Shown: in pieces, positions 8,140 through 17,202 of the stretch
Numbering within the stretch: the stretch's first letter is position 1
Layout of the letters: every line of letters begins with the position of its first letter
DNA from: Modestobacter sp. VKM Ac-2985
Lineage (GTDB): Bacteria; Actinomycetota; Actinomycetes; Mycobacteriales; Geodermatophilaceae
Reading direction: 5' to 3'
DNA length: 64,000 nt
NCBI RefSeq assembly: GCF_026967925.1
Contig: NZ_JAPVBI010000002.1
Location: 797,628-861,627, forward strand
Notes under the pieces: model-generated
The model's input: the letters and a program-made list of their open reading frames with translations, nothing else
The model's database searches: none
Told to the model about the DNA's origin: nothing
Program-made: the position numbers and the translations under genes

Positions 8140-9009
8140 TCAGCTGAGGGCGAGGCCGAGGGCGAGCAGGACACCGGTGACGAGGGTGAGCTGCCCGGTG
8201 GCCTTCAGCGCGCCGATCAGCGTCGGCCCGCGGCCGCCGCCCAGCACGAGGCGCGCCGGCGGGACCGCCAACGGGGCGGCCAGCAGGCCCAGCAGCGCCC
8301 ACGGCCGGACGATCCCGATGCCGGCGATGACGAGGAAGGCGCCGGCCAGCAGCCCGGCGTAGAACACCCGGGTGCGGGCCTCGCCGAGCAGCACAGCGAG
8401 GGTCCGCTTGCCGACGGCGGCGTCCCCGTGCACGTCACGCAGGTTGTTGACCACCAGCAGCGCCGTCGAGAGCAGCCCGATCGGCACCGCGGCGGCGAAC
8501 GCGAGCCCGTCCAACGACTCGGTCTGGGCGAACGTCGTCCCCACCACGGCGACCAGGCCGAAGAAGACGAAGACGAAGACCTCGCCGAGTGCCCGGTAGC
8601 CGTAGGGGATCGGCCCGCCGGTGTAGGTCCAGGCAGCCAGGATGCTCACCGCGCCGACGGCGACCAGCCACCAGCTGGACACCGCCGCGAGCGCCAGGCC
8701 GGCCACCGCCGCGACCGCGAAGGACGCCATCGCTGCGGTCAGCACCTGGCGGGGTGTGGCCGCGCCGGAGCCGACCAGGCGCATCGGGCCGACCCGGTCG
8801 GCGTCGGTGCCGCGCTTGCCGTCGGAGTAGTCGTTGGCGTAGTTGACCGCCACCTGCAGGGCGAGCGCGACGACCAGCGCCAGCAGCGCCGGCACCAGCC
8901 GGAACCCGTCGAGCGCGGCCGCGGCGCCAGTGCCGACCAGCACCGGGGCGAGGGCGGCGGGCAGGGTGCGGGGGCGGGCGCCCTCCAGCCACTGGGCGGG
9001 GGTCGCCAT
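8140..9009 (-). CDS. menA: 1,4-dihydroxy-2-naphthoate polyprenyltransferase
   Basis: 289 residues, UbiA superfamily. It attaches the polyprenyl chain to 1,4-dihydroxy-2-naphthoate in the membrane, giving demethylmenaquinone. The two Asp-rich Mg-diphosphate motifs are visible: NYANDYSDGKRGTD and NNLRDVHGDAAVGKRTLAV. About eight membrane segments. ATG start at 9009 shares one base with the menE stop (TGATG), so it is translationally coupled to menE. The prenyl donor is probably made by the synthase at 37271-38347. Confidence 0.96.
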   Translation of the reverse strand: MATPAQWLEGARPRTLPAALAPVLVGTGAAAALDGFRLVPALLALVVALALQVAVNYANDYSDGKRGTDADRVGPMRLVGSGAATPRQVLTAAMASFAVAAVAGLALAAVSSWWLVAVGAVSILAAWTYTGGPIPYGYRALGEVFVFVFFGLVAVVGTTFAQTESLDGLAFAAAVPIGLLSTALLVVNNLRDVHGDAAVGKRTLAVLLGEARTRVFYAGLLAGAFLVIAGIGIVRPWALLGLLAAPLAVPPARLVLGGGRGPTLIGALKATGQLTLVTGVLLALGLALS

Positions 9010-10235
9010 CAGTCGGTTCCTCTCGGCGTGTGTGACATCAGGGTGCGGGCGACGGCCAGGCGGTCGGGCTTGCCGGTGTGCAGGGTGGGCACGGCGTCGA
9101 CGACGCTCAGTTCGCGGGGTGCGGCGGCCGCGCCCAGCCGGGCGGCGACCCAGGGGCGCAGCTCGGCCAGGTCGGGGACGGCGCCCGGCGCGGCGACGAC
9201 GGCGGCGACCACCCGCTGCCCCCACTCCGGGTCGGGCAGCCCGGTCACCACGGCGTCGGCGACCGACGGGTGCTCACGCAGCACCGCCTCCACCGCCTGG
9301 GGGGAGACGTTGACCCCGCCGCTGATCACCACGTCGTCCAGCCGGCCGTGCACGACCAGCCTGCCGGACTGCGCCAGCGTCTTCCCGGACAGCGGCGCGG
9401 AGGCCTGGCAGGCGCCGACCTGCCACGCACCGGCGTCCCGGGTGCGGAACCAGCGGACGCCATCCGGGTCGGCGGTGAACGCCGCAGCGGTCGCCCCGAC
9501 GTCGAGCCGGTAGCCCAGCGCCAGCATCGGCCCGGACAGCTCGATCCCCTGCTCGGTGACCCGTGCGCCCACGCCCTCCAGTGGTGCGCCGTCGTAGACG
9601 CAGCCACCGGCGGTCTCGCTCATGCCGTAGGTCGTGCGCACCCGCACCCCGGCGGCCCGGGCGTCGTCCAGCAGGCCCGGGTCGGCGGCGGCGCCCCCGA
9701 GGAGCACGGCGTCGAAGGACGCCAGCGCGTCCGGCTCGTCGGCGAGGTACCGGCGCAGCTGGGTGGGCACCAGTGAGATGTACCGGCGGTCCCCGGCGGG
9801 CAGTCGGGTGGCGGCGGCCACCAGGGCCTCGCCGCGGCTCAGCACCACCGGCTCGCGGCCGGCCAGCGCGCTGCGCACCAGCACCTGCAGCCCGCCGATG
9901 GCCGAGGTCGGCAGTGCCAGCAGCCAGCTGCCGGGGCCACCGAGCCGGTCGGCGGTGGCGGCCGCCGAGGCACGCAGCGCCGTCGCGGAGAGGAGCACGC
10001 CCTTGCCCGCACCGGTCGACCCGGAGGTGACCACCACGAGGTCGGTGCCGGGCTCCAGCGGCTCGTCGGGGCGGAGCACGGCGCGGGCGGCGTCGGCCGG
10101 CCCGGTGCCGGCGGGCAGCACGGCCAGCGGCCGGTCGCCGTCCAGGCTGGACCGCAACGCCGGCCAGACGGTGTCGAGCACCGCCGCGGCCGCCTCGGGC
10201 GGCGGCGCGGCCACGAGGGTCAGCTGGCGGTGCAC
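9009..10235 (-). CDS. menE: o-Succinylbenzoate--CoA ligase
   Basis: 408 residues, ANL adenylate-forming superfamily. Activates o-succinylbenzoate to its CoA thioester for MenB. The P-loop-like motif VVVTSGSTGAGKGVLL, the adenine region TTYGMSETAGGCVYDG and the hinge DVVISGGVNVSPQAVE are visible. Shorter than general acyl-CoA ligases, as usual for actinobacterial MenE. GTG start at 10235. It overlaps menA by one base, forming a menE-menA pair downstream of the VTT protein and phosphatidyltransferase genes. Confidence 0.95.
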   Translation of the reverse strand: MHRQLTLVAAPPPEAAAAVLDTVWPALRSSLDGDRPLAVLPAGTGPADAARAVLRPDEPLEPGTDLVVVTSGSTGAGKGVLLSATALRASAAATADRLGGPGSWLLALPTSAIGGLQVLVRSALAGREPVVLSRGEALVAAATRLPAGDRRYISLVPTQLRRYLADEPDALASFDAVLLGGAAADPGLLDDARAAGVRVRTTYGMSETAGGCVYDGAPLEGVGARVTEQGIELSGPMLALGYRLDVGATAAAFTADPDGVRWFRTRDAGAWQVGACQASAPLSGKTLAQSGRLVVHGRLDDVVISGGVNVSPQAVEAVLREHPSVADAVVTGLPDPEWGQRVVAAVVAAPGAVPDLAELRPWVAARLGAAAAPRELSVVDAVPTLHTGKPDRLAVARTLMSHTPRGTD

Positions 10236-10262
10236 GAGGAGTCAGGCTACGGCGGCCCGCGC

Positions 10263-10820
10263 TCAGAACAGGTCGGGCACCAGTGCCAGGACGACGAACC
10301 GGATCGCGCGGCCGACCAGGCAGGTCACCACGAAGGCCCGCAGGCTCATCTTCGACGTCCCGGCGTAGAAGGCGATCGCCAGCAGCGGCGGGATGCCCAC
10401 CGAACCGCTGAGCAGCACCACCCCCGGTCCCCAGCGGCCGGACAGCAGCGCGACGCCCCGGGCGTTGACCCGCTTCAGCCAGCGGCTGACCGGCCGGAGC
10501 GCCCGCGTCACCGGCCCGCCCGGGGGTGGCTCCCCAGCGGCCTCGGCGGCGGCGATGGCGGCCGCCTCCGCCGCCCCGCGCTCGCGCAGCCGCTCCAGCC
10601 AGCGGGAGCTGGTCGCCCCCCGGGCCGCGGAGAAGAGCAGCACCTTGCCCACGGTCTGGCCGACCGCTGCCGCCACCGCCCCGGCGACGGCGACGGTGGG
10701 GGAGCGGGTCACCGCCAGGCCGATCACGTAGGCCTCCACCGGCAGGAACGGCGTGACGGCCGAGACCGCGCCGACCACCAGGCCGAGCGCGATCAGGCCG
10801 ATCGTGCCGGCGTCAGGCAC
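10263..10820 (-). CDS. VTT/DedA-like membrane protein
   Basis: 185 residues. Hydrophobic segments near residues 5-35, 38-60 and 135-185 with a soluble Ala/Glu-rich loop between them. The pattern AVTPFLPVEAYVIG near the N-terminus and GIPPLLAIAFYAGTSKMSLR plus a conserved Gly-Arg (LVGRAIRFV) near the C-terminus fits the VTT (SNARE-associated Golgi/DedA-like) domain, some members of which transport or flip lipids. GTG start at 10820 overlaps the stop of the phosphatidyltransferase gene by eight bases, suggesting a shared lipid-related role. Confidence 0.75.
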   Translation of the reverse strand: MPDAGTIGLIALGLVVGAVSAVTPFLPVEAYVIGLAVTRSPTVAVAGAVAAAVGQTVGKVLLFSAARGATSSRWLERLRERGAAEAAAIAAAEAAGEPPPGGPVTRALRPVSRWLKRVNARGVALLSGRWGPGVVLLSGSVGIPPLLAIAFYAGTSKMSLRAFVVTCLVGRAIRFVVLALVPDLF

Positions 10821-11514
10821 GGGCGGCGGCGCCCGAGGTCGGCTGCTCGACGTGCACCAGGTCGACCGGCCGGGGCAGCCGCAGCACCCGACCCAGCGAC
10901 CAGACCTTGATCACCAGCACCACCGAGGCGGCGACGAGGGCCACCCGCTGGTCGGGCACGAACACCAGCAGCAGCACGAGCAGGGTCGTGTTGGTGACCT
11001 TGGCGACCACGTGCCAGTTCAACGTCCAGGCCAGCCGGTCGACGAGGAAGAAGTAGTTCGGCGAGAGCACCGGCCAGCGCATCGGCAGCAGGGTCAGCGG
11101 CAGGTCGACCACGACGAACTGGAACAGGAAGACCGCCACCGGCCACGGGGCGTCGATGAACATCAGCAGCACGAGGGCGCAGCTGATGCAGTTGACCCGG
11201 TCGCAGACCACGTCGAACACCGCACCGAAGCGGGTCTCCTGGTCCCGCCACCGGGCGACGTTGCCGTCGGCGGAGTCGCCGATCCAGTAGGTCAGGTAGG
11301 CGGCCAGCAGCCACGGCCAGGACTCCTGGACGGCGGCGGTGGTCACCAGCGCCAGCGAGGCCAGCGTGCGGACGACGGTGACCAGGTTGGCGGCGTTGAG
11401 CAGCTGGCGGGGGTCCTCGCAGGCGCAGCCGCGCACGCCGCACCGCACCGGCAGCCCGGGTCGGCGGGGGGTGCGGTCGACGGAGACGGTCCGTGCAACC
11501 GTCGAGTGGGCCAC
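10813..11514 (-). CDS. CDP-alcohol phosphatidyltransferase family protein
   Basis: 233 residues. The family active-site pattern D-x2-DG-x2-AR-x8-G-x3-D-x3-D is fully matched by DSADGNVARWRDQETRFG and AVFDVVCD in the third quarter of the N-terminal half (about residues 78-101). Such membrane enzymes transfer a phosphatidyl or inositol-phosphate group from CDP-alcohols; which alcohol is used cannot be told. Several membrane segments follow the motif. GTG start at 11514 is supported by GGAGGT six bases upstream on the minus strand. An N-terminal basic stretch with three cysteines (CGVRGCACED) precedes the catalytic domain and is unusual. It heads a run with the VTT protein, menE and menA. Confidence 0.88.
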   Translation of the reverse strand: MAHSTVARTVSVDRTPRRPGLPVRCGVRGCACEDPRQLLNAANLVTVVRTLASLALVTTAAVQESWPWLLAAYLTYWIGDSADGNVARWRDQETRFGAVFDVVCDRVNCISCALVLLMFIDAPWPVAVFLFQFVVVDLPLTLLPMRWPVLSPNYFFLVDRLAWTLNWHVVAKVTNTTLLVLLLVFVPDQRVALVAASVVLVIKVWSLGRVLRLPRPVDLVHVEQPTSGAAARA

Positions 11515-11636
11515 GAGGGGACCTCCGGGTCTCGGGTGCGCCGGCCCTCCGGTCGGCGGGGCGGCGCTGCGACTGCACGCTAGGGGGCGGTTGACCCGCG
11601 CACCAGGACCGCGCCCGGGTGTCCCGGCGCCCCGCC

Positions 11637-11642
11637 TACGCT
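11637..11642 (+). promoter_or_regulatory. -10 element of a probable leaderless menC transcript
   Basis: TACGCT fits the actinobacterial TANNNT -10 pattern and lies seven bases before the menC GTG at 11650, where no ribosome binding site is visible. This spacing would start transcription at the initiation codon. No clear -35 box was found. Confidence 0.45.
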
Positions 11643-11649
11643 GTCGGCC

Positions 11650-12612
11650 GTGGTCACCGCCCCTCCCGACGCCGCCGCGACGGCGCTGGAGGTGCACGTC
11701 TGGTCGGTGCCGCTGCGCACCCGGTTCCGCGGCATCGACGTCCGCGACGGGGTGCTCGTGCGCGGTCCGGCCGGCTGGGGGGAGTTCTCCCCGTTCTGGG
11801 ACTACGACGTCGCCGAGAGCCGCCGCTGGTGGGCCGCGGCGCACGAGGCCGCCGTCCTCGGCTGGCCCGAGCCGGTGCGGGACACCGTGCCGGTCAACGT
11901 CACGGTGCCGGCGGTGGGGCCGGAGCGGGCGCACGCCATCGTGACCGCGTCGGGGTGCGCCACCGCCAAGGTGAAGGTCGCCGAGCCCGGCCAGTCCGCC
12001 GCCGACGACCTGGCCCGGGTGGAGGCCGTGCGGGACGCGCTCGGGCCGGCCGGGGCGATCCGGGTGGACGCCAACGCCGCCTGGGACGTCGACACCGCGG
12101 TGGCCCGGCTGCGCGCGCTGGACCGGGTCGGCCTGGAGTACGCCGAGCAGCCCTGCGCCACGATCGCCGAGCTGGCCGCCGTGCGCCGGCGGGTCGACGT
12201 GCGGGTCGCCGCCGACGAGGTCGTCCGCCGCGCCGCCGACCCGCGGGCGGTCGACCTGCGCGAGGCCGCCGACGTGGTGGTGCTGAAGGTGCAGCCGTTG
12301 GGCGGGGTGCGGGCGGCCCTGGCGGTCGCGGAGGCGCACGGGCTGCCGTGCGTCGTCTCCTCGGCGCTGGAGAGCTCGGTCGGGATCGCCGCCGGGGTCG
12401 CCCTGGCCGCCGCGCTGCCGGAGCTGCCCTTCGCGTGCGGGCTGGCCACCGTCGCGCTCTTCACCGCCGACGTCACCGGTGAGCCGCTGCTGCCGGTCGA
12501 CGGGGCGCTGCCGGTGCGCCGTCCGGAGCCCGACCGGCTGGCCGAGACCGCGGCCGACCCGGCGGTCGAGCAGCGCTGGCGCGACCGGCTGGCCGCGGTG
12601 ACGGCACCGTGA
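11650..12612 (+). CDS. menC: o-Succinylbenzoate synthase
   Basis: 320 residues, enolase superfamily. Dehydrates SHCHC to o-succinylbenzoate. The catalytic lysine pair region TAKVKVAE (KxK), metal ligands in IRVDANAAWD, LEYAEQP and VAADEVV, and the second lysine in VVVLKVQPLGG are all present in order. GTG start, four-base overlap with menD. Divergent from the phosphatidyltransferase-menEA group. Lacks a ribosome binding site and is probably leaderless. Confidence 0.95.
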   Translation: MVTAPPDAAATALEVHVWSVPLRTRFRGIDVRDGVLVRGPAGWGEFSPFWDYDVAESRRWWAAAHEAAVLGWPEPVRDTVPVNVTVPAVGPERAHAIVTASGCATAKVKVAEPGQSAADDLARVEAVRDALGPAGAIRVDANAAWDVDTAVARLRALDRVGLEYAEQPCATIAELAAVRRRVDVRVAADEVVRRAADPRAVDLREAADVVVLKVQPLGGVRAALAVAEAHGLPCVVSSALESSVGIAAGVALAAALPELPFACGLATVALFTADVTGEPLLPVDGALPVRRPEPDRLAETAADPAVEQRWRDRLAAVTAP

Positions 12613-14351
12613 ACCCGGCCACCGCCTTCGCCCGGGTGCTCGTGGACGAGCTGGTCCGCGGTGGGGTCACCGACGCGGTGCTCGCCCCCGGGTCCCGCTC
12701 CGCGCCGGTGGCGCTCGCGCTGGCCGACGCCGAGACCGCGGGCCGGTTGCGGCTGCACGTGCGGATCGACGAGCGGACGGCGGCCTTCCTCGCCCTCGGG
12801 CTGGCGAAGGCCAGTGGGCGGCCGGTGCCGGTGCTCACCACCTCCGGGACGGCGACCGCCCACCTGCACGCGGCGGTGCTCGAGGCGCACGAGAGCGGGG
12901 TGCCGCTGCTGGCGCTGACCGCGGACCGCCCGCCGGAGCTGCGCGCCACCGGTGCGAACCAGACGATCGGCCAGGTCGGCCTCTACGGCGGCGCGGTGCG
13001 CTGGGCACTGGACGTCGGGGTGCCCGAACCGGGGCGGGAGGCGGCGCAGAACCGGTACTGGCGGTCGGTCGTCGCCAAGGCGCTGCTCGTGGCCCGCGGC
13101 TCGCTGTCCGGCGACCCCGGCCCGGTGCACCTGAACCTGGCGCTGCGCGAGCCGCTCATGCCCGACGACAGCGGCACCGGCCAGCAGCCGGCGCTGCCCT
13201 CGGGTGAGTTCGCCGGGCGCCCCGACGGTGCGCCCTGGGCGGTCCCGGCCGAGGACGGGGTGCGGACCGCGACGCTGGCCGACGGCGCGCCGGCCGGTCG
13301 CACCCTGCTGGTCGCCGGGGACGCCCCGTCCGCGATCGGGCGGGCCGCCGCCGTCGTCGCCGACCAGCGGGGCTGGCCGGTGCTGGCCGAGCCCAGCAGC
13401 GGCGCCTGGGGGGCGACGGGCGCGCTGCGCGGGTCGGCGCTGCTGCTGGGAGCCCCGGACTGGCTGGCTGCGCACCGGCCCGACCGGGTGGTCGTCATCG
13501 GCCGGCCCACGCTCTCCCGGCCGGTCAACGCGCTGCTGGGCGACCCGGCGGTCACCGTGGAGACGTACGCGCCCACGCCGCGCTGGGCCGACGCGGGCCG
13601 GGGCAGCGCCGTCGTCGGCAGTGCCCGGCTCGACCCGGCCCTGGCGCTGCGCGATCCCGGGCCGCAGGCGAGCGGGGAGTGGGCGGCCCAGTGGGCGCAG
13701 GCCGCCCGGCAGGTCGGGGCGGCGGTCGACGCCGAACTGGACGCCCCCACGGGTGGGCTGACCGCGCCCCGGCTCGCCCGGGACCTGGTGGCGGCGCTGC
13801 CGGCCGGTGCGCTGCTGGTGCTCGGCTCCTCCACGCCGGTGCGGGACGTCGACCGGGTCGCCGTCCCGCGGCCGGGGCTCACCGTGCTGGCCAACCGCGG
13901 GGTCGCCGGCATCGACGGCACCATCTCCACTGCGATCGGGGCCGCGCTCGCACACCAGGGCGCCGGCGGCGGGCCGGCGTTCGCGCTGATGGGCGACCTG
14001 ACGTTCCTGCACGACCTGACCGGGCTGCTGCCCGGGGCGGGCGAGCCCCGGCCGGACCTGACCGTCGTCGTCCCGGACAACGACGGAGGCGGCATCTTCG
14101 CCCAGCTCGAGCCGGGGCAGCCGCAGTACGCCGCCAGCTACCGGCGGGTGTTCGGCACCCCGCACGGCCGGGACCTGGTGGCGGTGGCGCGCTCGCTCGG
14201 CTGGGCGGCGACCGCGGTCAGCGACCCGACGCAGCTGGTCGCCGCGCTCGGCGCGGGCGGGCCGCGGGTGGTCGTCGTCCGCACCGACGCCGCCGCCGAG
14301 GCGGCCCTCTCCACCCGGCTGCGCGCGGCCGCGGTCACCGCGCTCGGCTAG
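12609..14351 (+). CDS. menD: 2-succinyl-5-enolpyruvyl-6-hydroxy-3-cyclohexene-1-carboxylate synthase
   Basis: 580 residues, ThDP-dependent. Condenses isochorismate with the succinyl semialdehyde unit from 2-oxoglutarate, the committed step of menaquinone synthesis. The N-terminal ThDP pyrimidine-binding domain shows APGSRSAPVALALA and TTSGTATAHLHAAV; the C-terminal diphosphate-binding region shows ALMGDLTFLHDLTGLL followed by a VPDNDGGGIFAQLE segment. GTG start at 12609 overlaps the menC stop. Consumes the product of menF, encoded at 17203-18477. Confidence 0.96.
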   Translation: MNPATAFARVLVDELVRGGVTDAVLAPGSRSAPVALALADAETAGRLRLHVRIDERTAAFLALGLAKASGRPVPVLTTSGTATAHLHAAVLEAHESGVPLLALTADRPPELRATGANQTIGQVGLYGGAVRWALDVGVPEPGREAAQNRYWRSVVAKALLVARGSLSGDPGPVHLNLALREPLMPDDSGTGQQPALPSGEFAGRPDGAPWAVPAEDGVRTATLADGAPAGRTLLVAGDAPSAIGRAAAVVADQRGWPVLAEPSSGAWGATGALRGSALLLGAPDWLAAHRPDRVVVIGRPTLSRPVNALLGDPAVTVETYAPTPRWADAGRGSAVVGSARLDPALALRDPGPQASGEWAAQWAQAARQVGAAVDAELDAPTGGLTAPRLARDLVAALPAGALLVLGSSTPVRDVDRVAVPRPGLTVLANRGVAGIDGTISTAIGAALAHQGAGGGPAFALMGDLTFLHDLTGLLPGAGEPRPDLTVVVPDNDGGGIFAQLEPGQPQYAASYRRVFGTPHGRDLVAVARSLGWAATAVSDPTQLVAALGAGGPRVVVVRTDAAAEAALSTRLRAAAVTALG

Positions 14352-14373
14352 CTGGACGGAGCGCCGGGCCGGC

Positions 14374-17088
14374 TCAGGCCTGGGCGACGGGCAGGTCGCC
14401 TGCGGTGGTCGCCGGCCGCGGTCGGGGGAGCGCCGGTGCGCCGGCGGCCTGGGCGAGGAGCAGCAGCTCCGCCTCCTCGGCCTCCAGCGGCTTGGCGAAC
14501 AACCAGCCCTGGGCCAGGTCGCAGCGCTCGGCCCGCAGCCGGTCGCGCTGGGCCTCGGTCTCCACGCCCTCGGCGACGACCTCCAGCCGCAGGGTGTGCC
14601 CGAGCTGGACCAGCCCGTGCACGATCGCCGCGTCGTCGGCCGAGCCGTCGAGGAGGCTCACGAACGAGCGGTCGATCTTGAGCACGTCGACGTCGAACTG
14701 GCGCAGGTAGCTCAGGGACGAGTAGCCGGTGCCGAAGTCGTCCAGGGCCAGCCGGGTGCCGAGCGCGCGCAGCTCGCAGAGCCGTGCGGCGACGGCGTCC
14801 GGGTCGGTGACCAGCGCGGTCTCGGTGACCTCCAGGACCAGCGAGGACGGCGTGATGCCGCTGGAGGTCAGCGCCTCGGCGACGTGCTCGACCAGGGTGC
14901 CGCCGGCCAGCTGCCGCGCGGAGACGTTGACCGCCATGGACAGCGGCGTGAGCCGGGGGTGGGCGCGCTGCCAGCGGGCGGCGGTGGCGGTGGCCTCGGC
15001 CAGCACCCAGCGGCCGATCGGCAGGATGTGCCCGGAGTCCTCTGCGATCGGGACGAACCGGTCCGGACCGATCGCGCCGAGGCTGGGGTGCTGCCAGCGG
15101 AGCAGCGCCTCGAAGCCGACCACCTGCTCGGTCTGCAGGTCGACCACCGGCTGGTAGACCAGCCGCAGCTGGCCGGCGGCCAGGGCGCCGCCCAGCTCCC
15201 GCTCCAGCTCGATCCGCTCCAGCGCCGCGGCGCGCATCGACGGGTCGAACACCACCCACTGGGCGCGGCCGGCGGCCTTGGCCTGGTACATCGCGATGTC
15301 TGCGTCGCGGAACAGCGAGAGGGGGGTCGCGTCGGGCTCGGCGACGACGATCCCGATGCTGGCGGCCACGGTCACCCGGTGGCCGTGCAGCAGCACCGGC
15401 TCGCCGAGGACCTGCAGCAGCCGCTCGGCCAGCGAGGCGGCGACCGGCAGGCCGTCCCGGGTGTCGTCGATGAGGACGGCGAACTCGTCGCCGCCCAGCC
15501 GGGCCACGGTGTCCGCCGCCCGGACGACCCCCTGCAGCCGCTCGGCCACCGTGCGCAGCAGGTCGTCGCCGGCCAGGTGACCGAGGCTGTCGTTGACGTC
15601 CTTGAAGCCGTCCAGGTCCAGGCACAGGACGATCGGCGGGCTGCCGGTGCGGCCGGCCCGGCGCAGCGCCTGCTCGGTGTGGTCGAGGAAGAGCGAACGG
15701 TTGGCCAGTCCGGTCAGCCCGTCGTGGAAGGCCTGGTGGGCCAGCTCCTGTTCGGCGAGCTTGCGCGGGGTGATGTCGTAGACGCTGACGGCGATGCCGC
15801 CGACGTCCGGGTCGTGTCGCAGGTCGACGGCGCGCCCGCCCAGCCACACCGTGCCACCGGTGGGGTGGGTGCCGCGCAGCTCCAGCTCGACCGGTTCACC
15901 CGGTGTGAGCCGGGCCCGGTCGAGGGCGCCCAGGACGTCGGTGGGGTCGACACCGATGCCGCTGAGCAGCTGGGGCAGCGAGCGCCCGGTGCACCCGGGG
16001 CGACCGAGCAGCGCGGCCAGCGACCGGGAGTCCGAGGTCAGCCGCCCGTCGCGGTCGACGACGGCCACCGCGTCGGAGGAGGTCACCGCCAGCGCCTCGT
16101 ACCGCCGGGCCAGGGAGCGGACCTCGGCCCGGGCGCGGTCCTGGTCGGTGAGCAACCGCTGGGCGCGGACGATGATCAGCACGGTCAACGTGGCGGTGGC
16201 CAGCAGGCCGGGCAGCGGGTCGATGTCCGCACCGGCCAGCCAGGCCCGGAGCTCGAAGCCGCCGGGCACCAGCAGCGGCAGGAACGCCAGGGTCATCCGC
16301 CACCGCCCGGTCCCGGCCGTGGCGGTCGTCACGGTCGGGCCGGCGGGGAGGGCCGAGCGGTCCGCCCAGGGCAGCGTCGCCAGCGCGATCGCACCGACCA
16401 GCCAGCCGGCGTCCAGCCAGCCGCTGACCGTGTCCGGGGCCGCCAGCAGCAGCCAGGCCAGGTCGGAGGCGAGCCAGGCGGTGGAGCCGAGGCCGAGCAG
16501 GAGCGCCGGCACCCCGACCCGCGACTGCACGACCATGCCCCGCACCACCAGGCCGAGGACCATCGCGTCGAGCAGCGGGTACGCCGCCCAGATGGCCCGG
16601 GTGCCCAGCGGCAGGCTGTCGTCGGTCAGCGTCGAGTGCACCGAGGTCTGCCAGACCACCAGCAGGGCGATCACCAGCACCGCCGCGCCGTCGAGCAGCG
16701 CGTGGAAGCGGGCCCGGGGGTGGCTGTCGCCGTCCCCGGCGTAGACCAGCAGGGCGGCCCCGAGGGCGACGTAGGAGGCCAGGTAGGCGGCATCGGCGAC
16801 CGAGACGTCCGGCGGGGCGTCGGCCAGCCACGCCTGCAGCTGCCACAGCACGTCGCCGACGGCGTTGAGCGAGACGGCGACCGCCACCCACCGGGCCGCC
16901 GGCCCCGGGCGACACCGCCGGACACCCAGCCAGGCAGCGACCGCGGCGCCGACGGTGACGACCAGGTAGACGATCGAGGCCGAGGTGGACCCGCCGGTGA
17001 GGCCGACCAGGACGACGAGGGCAGCGGCCAGCGACAGCCACACGGCAGCGGCCGTGCGGCCGCCGTCGTCCGCCGTCCTGCTGACCAT
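14374..17088 (-). CDS. GGDEF-EAL cyclic-di-GMP signalling protein with membrane and PAS domains
   Basis: 904 residues from the ATG at 17088 (another ATG at 17127 would add 13). The N-terminal half has eight or nine hydrophobic segments (to about residue 300), then a PAS-like domain, a diguanylate cyclase domain with an intact ARLGGDEFAVL motif (GGDEF at 532-536), and a phosphodiesterase domain with intact EALLRW (EAL at 660-662), ETALVTD and DDFGTGYSSL. Both domains look catalytically competent, so net activity cannot be predicted. It converges with menD, 22 bases away. An inverted repeat at 17110-17127 lies upstream. Confidence 0.92.
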   Translation of the reverse strand: MVSRTADDGGRTAAAVWLSLAAALVVLVGLTGGSTSASIVYLVVTVGAAVAAWLGVRRCRPGPAARWVAVAVSLNAVGDVLWQLQAWLADAPPDVSVADAAYLASYVALGAALLVYAGDGDSHPRARFHALLDGAAVLVIALLVVWQTSVHSTLTDDSLPLGTRAIWAAYPLLDAMVLGLVVRGMVVQSRVGVPALLLGLGSTAWLASDLAWLLLAAPDTVSGWLDAGWLVGAIALATLPWADRSALPAGPTVTTATAGTGRWRMTLAFLPLLVPGGFELRAWLAGADIDPLPGLLATATLTVLIIVRAQRLLTDQDRARAEVRSLARRYEALAVTSSDAVAVVDRDGRLTSDSRSLAALLGRPGCTGRSLPQLLSGIGVDPTDVLGALDRARLTPGEPVELELRGTHPTGGTVWLGGRAVDLRHDPDVGGIAVSVYDITPRKLAEQELAHQAFHDGLTGLANRSLFLDHTEQALRRAGRTGSPPIVLCLDLDGFKDVNDSLGHLAGDDLLRTVAERLQGVVRAADTVARLGGDEFAVLIDDTRDGLPVAASLAERLLQVLGEPVLLHGHRVTVAASIGIVVAEPDATPLSLFRDADIAMYQAKAAGRAQWVVFDPSMRAAALERIELERELGGALAAGQLRLVYQPVVDLQTEQVVGFEALLRWQHPSLGAIGPDRFVPIAEDSGHILPIGRWVLAEATATAARWQRAHPRLTPLSMAVNVSARQLAGGTLVEHVAEALTSSGITPSSLVLEVTETALVTDPDAVAARLCELRALGTRLALDDFGTGYSSLSYLRQFDVDVLKIDRSFVSLLDGSADDAAIVHGLVQLGHTLRLEVVAEGVETEAQRDRLRAERCDLAQGWLFAKPLEAEEAELLLLAQAAGAPALPRPRPATTAGDLPVAQA

Positions 17089-17109
17089 GTCCTGTCGTCC
17101 CCCTCGCCG

Positions 17110-17127
17110 GTGTCCCGTTCTGGACAC
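17110..17127. promoter_or_regulatory. Inverted repeat upstream of the GGDEF-EAL gene
   Basis: GTGTCC-N6-GGACAC is a perfect 6-bp dyad located 22 bases upstream of the ATG at 17088 (minus strand). Size and position fit an operator, but no regulator is assigned. Confidence 0.3.
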
Positions 17128-17202
17128 TGTCGGGCCGCAGGCTGGTCGTCTTGACCCCAGGGGACCACCTCGCCGGGTGCGGTCCTCCCTCCGGGGGAGG
17201 CC

